Assembly: GCA_003645825.1 (NCBI GenBank)
Contig: QNCQ01000087.1
Span: 1-7,077, forward strand
Source: Fidelibacterota bacterium
GTDB lineage: Bacteria > Fidelibacterota > UBA2242 > B5-G15
Reading direction: 5' to 3'
DNA length: 7,077 nucleotides
The translations under genes were made by a program, and so were the position numbers. Shown here in pieces: positions 1-5,366 of the stretch; position 1 is the first letter of the stretch; each line of letters opens with the position of its first letter. The notes below the pieces were generated by a model. That model saw nothing but the letters and a program-made list of their open reading frames with translations. It was not told where the DNA came from and did no database searches.

Positions 1-15
1 TTGTAGGGGTGTTAA

Positions 16-54
16 AAAACCCGCTTCCGCCCCAACAGGGGCTAAGCGGGTTTT
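16..54. terminator. Rho-independent terminator hairpin, probably bidirectional
   Basis: An 11-bp perfect stem (16-26 with 44-54, AAAACCCGCTT / AAGCGGGTTTT) continues, past a small bulge (27-28 against 43), into a 5-bp GCCCC/GGGGC stem (29-33 with 38-42) closed by an AACA loop. The A-run on the left and T-run on the right make it usable from either strand. No gene in the window reads into it from the left, so it most likely ends a gene beyond the left edge. It also insulates the symporter promoter. Confidence 0.85.
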
Positions 55-72
55 CATAGGAATTTCACAAGA

Positions 73-90
73 TTTGTTTACCCAAACAAA
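73..90. promoter_or_regulatory. Inverted repeat, possible operator upstream of the symporter gene
   Basis: TTTGTTT (73-79) and AAACAAA (84-90) form a perfect 7-bp-arm inverted repeat around the spacer ACCC. It lies 57-74 bp before the chosen ATG and just upstream of the best promoter candidate, a place where a dimeric regulator could bind. The arms are AT-rich and the hairpin would be weak, so a protein site is likelier than an RNA structure. No regulator gene for it is visible in the window. The assignment is inference from position and symmetry only. Confidence 0.3.
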
Positions 91-95
91 CAATT

Positions 96-123
96 TTGAT
101 AAACTTCCCTCGAGCGATAAATT
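96..123 (+). promoter_or_regulatory. Candidate sigma-70-type promoter of the symporter gene
   Basis: TTGATA (96-101) matches five of six bases of the -35 consensus. After 16 bp, TAAATT (118-123) matches four of six bases of the -10 consensus. Transcription would begin near 130, giving a very short leader that still includes the ribosome binding site at 138. The TTG at 96 also opens the reading frame, but under this reading it is promoter and not a start codon. Bacterial lineage and sigma preference are unknown. Confidence 0.3.
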
Positions 124-137
124 ACTCTGCGATATAT

Positions 138-142
138 GAGGG
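138..142 (+). promoter_or_regulatory. Ribosome binding site fixing the symporter start at 147
   Basis: GAGGG lies 4 nt before the ATG at 147. No comparable purine-rich site precedes the TTG at 96, whose upstream sequence is CAAACAAACAATT. This favours the 659-residue protein over the 676-residue version. Confidence 0.65.
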
Positions 143-146
143 ACGG

Positions 147-2126
147 ATGGAGTCAATCAAGCTGTTCGAGTTCACAGAAAAAACCAATGTAACAGTCCTT
201 GACTGGCTGGTTGTCGCTGGTTTCATATTCATCACCATTTTAATCAGTTTATTCTACACCAGAAGGAGTCGGAAAAGCGTCACCGACTACTTTGCATCCG
301 GGCAGGGAGTACCCTGGTGGATTCTTGGTACATCCATGGTTGCAACAACGTTCGCTGCTGATACCCCTCTTGCAATAGCTGGACTAGTTGTAACTCAGGG
401 AATATGGGGAAACTGGTTCTACTGGTCACAGGTTCCTCAATTCCTCATTGGGGTGTACTTCTTTTCCCGGTTGTGGAGAAGAGCGGGAATTCTGACGGAT
501 AACGAGCTGGTAAACGTTAGATATTCTGGGAAAGCAGCAAACTGGTTGCGCGGTTTTCGAGCAATCTATTTTGCTGTTCCCTATAATGCTATTACTATGG
601 GATTCGTAATACTTGCCATGACCCGCATTCTGGAGCTTACCTTCAATGTATCAAAACTTTGGGGAACGATCATATCTGTTCTGATAACGATGGGATATAC
701 TGCAATTTCAGGATTGTGGGGGGTACTTGCTACGAGCTTTTTCCAGTTTTTTCTCGCAATGGGAATGACCATATACCTTGCAGTGATCGCTGTTGGAGCG
801 GCAGGAGGTTTTCCATCAATGCTTGCGAAACTGAGCCAGATATACGGACAAGCAAAAGCTTCTTCAATGCTAAGTATAATTCCACAACCCGATGCCCCCA
901 ATATGAGTTTCACGATTTTTCTACTTTATATTTTATTCAGCTGGTGGACGACCGGACCAACTGACGGTGGGGCCTACTTTGCCCAGAGGATGATCTCGGC
1001 AAAGAATGAGAAACATGCTTTCCTGGGATATTATTGGTTTAACATCTGGCATGTTGTGCTCAGACCATGGCCATGGATAATCGTAGGAATCGCCGCAGCT
1101 GTTCTATTTCCCGGCATTGCTTCAAAAAATCCCCTCACAGGGAAGCTTGAGGCAAACCCTGAACTTGGCTACATTGCGGTAATGCTAAAATATCTAAAGC
1201 CTGGACTCCTGGGTTTGATGTTCTCTGCCTTCCTGGCGGCATTTATGTCAACCATAAGCGCTCAGATAAATTGGGGAGCCTCATACCTTGTCAATGATCT
1301 CTACAAGCCCTTTATAAAAAAGAATGCTTCTGAAAAACACTATGTGAGAGTATCTGTTATAGCTGTTGCCTTTTCAGCAATCTTAGGGGGTATAATATCG
1401 TTCTTTATGAAAAAAATATTCACCGGCTGGCTGCTATTGTGGGCAATAAATGCAGGGATTGGCGTAGTATACATCGCAAGATGGTACTGGTGGAGAGTAA
1501 ACGCCTGGTCGGAAATAAGCGCGATTGCAAGCCTGATGATAATATTCAGCATAATTTTTTTCGCAAAGAGCACCGTTACTCTAAAGACTGTGTTGATAGT
1601 AATCATGCTCATAAACATCGGATGCCTGATAGCTTTCGGACTTACAAAGAAGGAATGGAGAAAAAATAATCTAAAGGCATCTATTTTCTCTATTACCGTG
1701 GCTGTCATTGCCATCACATTGATACTGCTGGTGACCCTGCCTGAGAAAAACTTCCCCTGGACACTGATTTATACTCTTCCCATGTCTCTTTCTATCTGGC
1801 TCACAGTAACCATTTTAACCAAACCGACAGATGAAAACGTACTGACAGAATTTTATCGTCGTGTTCATCCAGGAGGCATAGGCTGGAAAAGAATATCAGC
1901 AAAAATTCCACAGGAAGAGGTGGGAAGCCCCGTTTTCACGAAAAACAATATAATCGGTTGTATTCTTGGAATAGCCTCTACCTACACGGCGCTCGTGGGT
2001 TTCGGCAAATTGATATTTGGCAATAAACTTCTTGGCTCCGCGTTATTGATTATAACAGCTATCCTCATCTATTTTATCATAAAATTTATGGGCAAGGAAA
2101 AATGGGAATACAAGAAAACACTATAG
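147..2126 (+). CDS. Sodium:solute symporter (SSS family) membrane transporter
   Basis: A 659-residue inner-membrane protein that should couple sodium entry to solute uptake. Hydrophobic segments run through nearly the whole length: about 18-36, 56-82, 90-108, 137-160, 170-190, 193-220, 255-270, 292-322, 350-372, 400-420, 428-446, 456-473, 480-498, 510-530, 538-556, 601-620 and 628-647. Family signs include the early box DYFASGQGVPWWILGTSM (47-64) and FMSTISAQINWGASYLVNDLY (366-386). The second box is the equivalent of the helix that carries sodium-site Ser/Thr residues in SSS proteins (here S368, T369, S371). A cytoplasmic-looking stretch, TKPTDENVLTEFYRRVHPGG (558-577), is typical, from memory, of one SSS branch with a long C-terminal part. 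The start at 147 is chosen for its GAGGG site; a TTG at 96 would add 17 polar residues. The neighbouring disaccharide phosphorylase suggests a sugar substrate, perhaps chitobiose or GlcNAc, but no residue here proves it. The family is very confident; the substrate is unknown. Confidence 0.93.
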   Translation: MESIKLFEFTEKTNVTVLDWLVVAGFIFITILISLFYTRRSRKSVTDYFASGQGVPWWILGTSMVATTFAADTPLAIAGLVVTQGIWGNWFYWSQVPQFLIGVYFFSRLWRRAGILTDNELVNVRYSGKAANWLRGFRAIYFAVPYNAITMGFVILAMTRILELTFNVSKLWGTIISVLITMGYTAISGLWGVLATSFFQFFLAMGMTIYLAVIAVGAAGGFPSMLAKLSQIYGQAKASSMLSIIPQPDAPNMSFTIFLLYILFSWWTTGPTDGGAYFAQRMISAKNEKHAFLGYYWFNIWHVVLRPWPWIIVGIAAAVLFPGIASKNPLTGKLEANPELGYIAVMLKYLKPGLLGLMFSAFLAAFMSTISAQINWGASYLVNDLYKPFIKKNASEKHYVRVSVIAVAFSAILGGIISFFMKKIFTGWLLLWAINAGIGVVYIARWYWWRVNAWSEISAIASLMIIFSIIFFAKSTVTLKTVLIVIMLINIGCLIAFGLTKKEWRKNNLKASIFSITVAVIAITLILLVTLPEKNFPWTLIYTLPMSLSIWLTVTILTKPTDENVLTEFYRRVHPGGIGWKRISAKIPQEEVGSPVFTKNNIIGCILGIASTYTALVGFGKLIFGNKLLGSALLIITAILIYFIIKFMGKEKWEYKKTL

Positions 2127-2167
2127 CGTTTGCAGACAATATAGGAAATTAATTACAGCCCTCTGCT

Positions 2168-2195
2168 ATAAAAACCTACAGGCAAAAGCCAGGTT
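2168..2195 (-). terminator. Terminator hairpin after the phosphorylase gene
   Basis: Read on the minus strand, AACCT (2195-2191) pairs with AGGTT (2177-2173) and GGC (2190-2188) with GCC (2183-2181). The loop is TTTT, and a 3-nt TGT bulge (2180-2178) sits on one side. The stem runs into a T-rich stretch, TTTTTAT, on the minus strand. It starts 4 nt past the stop codon of the phosphorylase gene. On the plus strand the trailing sequence is ATTCTA, so it would work poorly for the symporter. The stem is short and bulged, hence moderate confidence. Confidence 0.5.
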
Positions 2196-2198
2196 ATT

Positions 2199-4595
2199 CT
2201 ATCCCATTATAACTTTTACCTTATTGACTGTTCCTTTGGGCTGGACAGGTATCGGAAATACAACAGATTCACCATTCAAATACACTTCTTTAATCCCTTT
2301 ACAAACACGATCAGGATTACTTACTTCTATTTCATAAACGGCTCCCCGAAATTCCTTCCTCACCTTAAAACCTTGCCAATCACTCGGTATGCATGGATCA
2401 ACTATCAATCCTTTATAATCCGCTCTTACTCCGAGAATAAACTTGGTAACAGCTGTATAGAACCAGCCTGCACTACCTGTCAACCAGGGATGTCTTGCTC
2501 TTCCAAAGCGCTTATGATCTCTGCCATAAATAAACTGGCAGTAAGAATACGGTTCGGCTTCTCTTATCTCAATAATGTCATTCTGATTATAGGGCAGAAT
2601 TGCCTCATAAAATTCCATTGCTCGCTTACCCCGTCCCAGCAAACACTCTGCTATCACTGCCCAGGTATTTGGGTGAGTGAAAATAGAAGCATTTTCTTTG
2701 ATCCCCTTATAGACCCTTGTGACATAACCAATTTCGTCATTAGGCTTGGAGTATGCCGGCCAGAGTAGATGAATTCCATACTTTGAAAAAAGATACTTAT
2801 ACACCGCATCCATTGCTTTCCTTCCACGCTCCTTTTCCGCTATACCCGAATATACAGCCCAGCTTTGAGAGTTAAGATAAATCTTTCCCTCTTCACTATC
2901 TTTTGAACCAATTTTCAGCCCTCTCTTTGTTATTCCTCTTATGTACCATTCTCCATCCCAGAGAAACTTTTCACATCTAACCCTTACTTCCTCCATCAAC
3001 TTCCTGTATGTAGCAGCATCCTTATCCTTACCAAGAACCTTTGCTGTCTCTAATAGATACCCTAACGCCCAGTGCTGCATAAAGGAAACCATAGCGCTCT
3101 CACCATCCCAAAGATTAAGGCAATCATTCCAGTCTGCTCTCAAGCCCTTACAGAGGCCATGGGACCCAATGTGTTTGAAAGAAAATTCTATTATCTTCTT
3201 CATGTGTTCGTAGACGGTTTCTTTACCGCCATCTGCATATGGCACTACTCTGTTAAAAAACTCTATTTCCCCGGTTTCCTTTACATATTCACAAATCGTA
3301 GCAATCAGCCACAGTGCATCATCAGCGCATACATCTTCCAGCCCATGAATTATATCATTTACTTTGGGAGTAGGAACAACCGTTGGCAATTTCACGTTGG
3401 AAAGATTATCTCTGTCCTTGTTAAAAACTTCTGGATCAAACAGATGTAATCCATATCCTTCTTTTGTCTGTCCGTTCAACAACTCCAGAATTCTCTGTTT
3501 GCATTTGTCAGGATTTGAATGGACTACATGCATAGCATCCTGTGCTGTATCCCTATAGCCCAAACCCGTCCTACCCCCAACCTCAATAAAAGAGGCAAAA
3601 CGGGACCATACCAGACATGTTTCAGCCTGATAAGGAGTCCAGATGTTTATCATCGTGTTCAACCCTTCATTCGGTGTTTCACATTGAAATCTGCCAAGTT
3701 TTTCCTTCCAGTATTCTCTCAGTTTCTTAAAAGCCCTGTCAACTTTTTCGAAATTAGAATATTTTTCCCGAATGCTTATTCCTTTGTTCCTTGGACCAAC
3801 TCCGAGCATGAAAATAAATCTTTTCTCTTCAGCAGGCTTTAACACAAATTTTTTATGCAAAGCCCCGCAATGATTCCCGCCAAGCTCTTCACTCTTGCTA
3901 CATACTCCTCTTTCAAGAGCTATAGGATTTGTTTCGCTTCTGTATTTACCAATAAAAACATCGCGGACACAATCGTAGCTATCCGGTTCGACATTACCTG
4001 TAAAAAAATGATATGTCCAGGGTTCGTAGAAGAAATCATACTCAATTACCCCATCCTTGTAACTGCTCCCGCTTGCATACAGGCTCATCTGAAAATTCTG
4101 ATTGTCAATCTCAATATGGTGAAAGGAAAACTCCAGGTAGGTAAAAATTCCCAGTCTTCTTTCTCTGTTACCCACATTTTTTACCCGTACGTCCCATATC
4201 TCCACATCATCTCCCAAGGGAATAAAAAGCAACTGCTGAGCAAAAATATCAGCGTACTCAGCTTCAAATACTGTATATGATAGACCGTGTCGACACCTAT
4301 AACGAGACTTCTTCAAATCTTTTCCCACAGGCTGCCATGAAATACTCCAGAAATCACCTGTTTCATCATCCCTTAAATAAACATAATGTCCCGGTCTATC
4401 CATTGGAACGCCATTTGGTCTGAACCTGGTGATTCTATGATGTTCAGGATTTTTGTAAAAACTATATCCGCCCCCGTGATGAGAGATTACCGTACACATG
4501 CGCTCTACTCCGAGATAATTCGTCCAGCTCTCAGGAGTATCAGGTTTCTCTATAACATACTCCCTGTTTGTGTTATCAAAATACCCGTACTTCAT
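2199..4595 (-). CDS. chbP: GH94 N,N'-diacetylchitobiose phosphorylase
   Basis: A 798-residue cytoplasmic enzyme of glycoside hydrolase family 94. The expected reaction is inverting phosphorolysis of N,N'-diacetylchitobiose to GlcNAc plus alpha-GlcNAc-1-phosphate. Layout by family comparison: N-terminal beta-sandwich (about 1-270), helical linker (to about 310), (alpha/alpha)6 catalytic barrel (about 311-715) and C-terminal beta-domain. The general-acid Asp is D491 in RADWNDCLNL (486-495). Other landmarks are R332 in VWSRFASF, R348/D349 in GYRDTAQD, H641 in IFTHPN and T706 in WLTGSAGW. From memory, the Vibrio proteolyticus enzyme has D492, R333, H644 and T709 at the matching places. V628 in TRVYKGIKEN matches its Val631, which makes room for the N-acetyl group; cellobiose phosphorylases have Tyr there. 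Length and ends (MKYGYFDN... to ...VIMG) also match. The start at 4595 has an AGGAG site 5 nt away; an ATG 12 codons upstream has no homologous extension. There is no signal peptide, so the substrate must be imported. A cellobiose or other beta-disaccharide specificity is the main alternative. Confidence 0.9.
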   Translation of the reverse strand: MKYGYFDNTNREYVIEKPDTPESWTNYLGVERMCTVISHHGGGYSFYKNPEHHRITRFRPNGVPMDRPGHYVYLRDDETGDFWSISWQPVGKDLKKSRYRCRHGLSYTVFEAEYADIFAQQLLFIPLGDDVEIWDVRVKNVGNRERRLGIFTYLEFSFHHIEIDNQNFQMSLYASGSSYKDGVIEYDFFYEPWTYHFFTGNVEPDSYDCVRDVFIGKYRSETNPIALERGVCSKSEELGGNHCGALHKKFVLKPAEEKRFIFMLGVGPRNKGISIREKYSNFEKVDRAFKKLREYWKEKLGRFQCETPNEGLNTMINIWTPYQAETCLVWSRFASFIEVGGRTGLGYRDTAQDAMHVVHSNPDKCKQRILELLNGQTKEGYGLHLFDPEVFNKDRDNLSNVKLPTVVPTPKVNDIIHGLEDVCADDALWLIATICEYVKETGEIEFFNRVVPYADGGKETVYEHMKKIIEFSFKHIGSHGLCKGLRADWNDCLNLWDGESAMVSFMQHWALGYLLETAKVLGKDKDAATYRKLMEEVRVRCEKFLWDGEWYIRGITKRGLKIGSKDSEEGKIYLNSQSWAVYSGIAEKERGRKAMDAVYKYLFSKYGIHLLWPAYSKPNDEIGYVTRVYKGIKENASIFTHPNTWAVIAECLLGRGKRAMEFYEAILPYNQNDIIEIREAEPYSYCQFIYGRDHKRFGRARHPWLTGSAGWFYTAVTKFILGVRADYKGLIVDPCIPSDWQGFKVRKEFRGAVYEIEVSNPDRVCKGIKEVYLNGESVVFPIPVQPKGTVNKVKVIMG

Positions 4596-4600
4596 ATTTT

Positions 4601-4605
4601 CTCCT
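4601..4605 (-). promoter_or_regulatory. Ribosome binding site fixing the phosphorylase start at 4595
   Basis: AGGAG on the minus strand, part of a longer GGGGAGGAG (4609-4601), lies 5 nt before the ATG at 4595. It sits inside the 12 extra codons of the longer reading frame. That position supports the shorter start, which also agrees with the N-terminus MKYGYFDN usual in the family. Confidence 0.8.
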
Positions 4606-4638
4606 CCCCATGTACAACAGCTCCAGGGCAAATTTAAA

Positions 4639-4644
4639 ATTATG
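4639..4644 (-). promoter_or_regulatory. Weak -10 candidate for the phosphorylase gene
   Basis: The 125 bp between the response-regulator stop and the phosphorylase start are AT-rich and hold no gene. On the minus strand CATAAT (4644-4639) matches five of six bases of the -10 consensus, about 44 bp before the start codon. No convincing -35 lies 16-18 bp upstream; that stretch carries two TTCTC copies one helical turn apart (AGAAAG between them). I also see no terminator after the regulator gene, so read-through from the signalling genes remains possible. Confidence 0.2.
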
Positions 4645-4720
4645 AGAACTTTCTGAGAATTTGTTTTTCTTTATAAACTAATTATTGAAATAAGACCTAA
4701 AAAAGAGGAATGCAAGGATT

Positions 4721-5344
4721 TTATTTCTTATCTTTATTTTCATCCTTTTCTATGTAGTCACCATAATATTTTGCCATACAATCCGGGCATATACCATGAC
4801 TGAATTGGGCGTCCGAGTGATCCTCAACATACTTTTCAAGCTTCTCCCAACTATCCGCATCGGTTCTGATCTTATGACATATTGAACAAATGGGTATAAT
4901 TCCCTGCAAAGTTCTAATATGATCTAAGGCATCTTGCAATTCTTTAATTTTCTGGACAAGCTCTTTTTGAAGTTCAATCATTCTCTTGCCAACATTCAAA
5001 CGTGCCAGGAGCTCTTCCCTATCATAGGGTTTGGTTATGTAATCATCCGCCCCTGCATTTAGACCCTCCGCAATATTAGATTTCTCGGTAAGTGCAGTCA
5101 GCATAATTATGTAAATTGGAACCTCTCTCTTCTTCTCTGCTCTAACTTTCTTCACCACTTCGACCCCATCCATACCGGGCATCATCCAATCCAGTATAGC
5201 AATGTCAGGACTTTCTTCTGACATCAAAACTTTAAGTGCTTCCTTACCGTTGAATGTAGATATAACCTCATAATCCCACTTTTCGAGAATGGTTTTCAAA
5301 ATCTTATGAGAAGTAGGATCATCTTCTGCTATTAAGATTCTCAT
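4721..5344 (-). CDS. Response regulator with C-terminal CxxC...CxxC tail
   Basis: A 207-residue cytoplasmic signalling protein. Residues 1-120 are a receiver domain with a complete set of key residues: acidic cluster E7-D8-D9, phospho-accepting D52 (LDWMMPGMDG), T83 and K105 (TKPYD). Residues 121-147 are charged and heptad-like (RMIELQKELVQKIKELQDAL), probably a coiled-coil linker that could dimerise. Residues 148-192 form a compact tail, GIIPICSICHKIR followed by FSHGICPDC, with C153, C156, C186 and C189 spaced like a zinc site. From memory this kind of tail recurs at the ends of receiver and PAS proteins in several bacterial groups, but I know no proven function. There is no helix-turn-helix, GGDEF, EAL or phosphatase domain, so direct gene control is not indicated. 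The start at 5344 has GGAGAG upstream and begins exactly at the receiver strand (MRILIAEDD); an ATG 11 codons upstream lacks a binding site and would overlap the kinase gene. The gap to the kinase stop is 22 nt, so the pair is probably co-transcribed. Confidence 0.9.
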   Translation of the reverse strand: MRILIAEDDPTSHKILKTILEKWDYEVISTFNGKEALKVLMSEESPDIAILDWMMPGMDGVEVVKKVRAEKKREVPIYIIMLTALTEKSNIAEGLNAGADDYITKPYDREELLARLNVGKRMIELQKELVQKIKELQDALDHIRTLQGIIPICSICHKIRTDADSWEKLEKYVEDHSDAQFSHGICPDCMAKYYGDYIEKDENKDKK

Positions 5345-5347
5345 ATT

Positions 5348-5353
5348 CTCTCC
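5348..5353 (-). promoter_or_regulatory. Ribosome binding site fixing the response-regulator start
   Basis: GGAGAG on the minus strand lies 3 nt before the ATG at 5344 (5 nt if only GGAG is counted). The alternative ATG at 5377 is preceded by AAAAGTATTAA, with no purine-rich site. This supports a 22-nt gap to the upstream kinase gene and not an 11-bp overlap. Confidence 0.65.
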
Positions 5354-5366
5354 ATTTAATTTTTCG

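Noticed and set aside
581..1717. Open frames of 76-125 codons within the symporter gene on both strands
   Set aside because: The symporter frame accounts for this stretch, with continuous membrane segments and family boxes. The alternatives have no start signals or recognisable content.
2122..2170. TATAGC (2122-2127) and GCTATA (2165-2170), with GCAGA/TCTGC nested nearby, as a plus-strand terminator of the symporter gene
   Set aside because: The loop is over 35 nt, the competing pairings exclude each other, and the sequence that follows is AAAACC with no T-run.
2373..4637. Several plus-strand open frames of 64-141 codons lying opposite the phosphorylase gene
   Set aside because: They are antisense to a gene with clear family identity along its whole length. 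They have no recognisable domains or ribosome binding sites and carry the irregular composition of shadow frames.
4595..4720. A small gene, riboswitch or RNA between the response regulator and phosphorylase genes
   Set aside because: The 125 bp are AT-rich with only very short hairpins (for example CCT/AGG around a T-run) and no open frame with a binding site other than the phosphorylase start.
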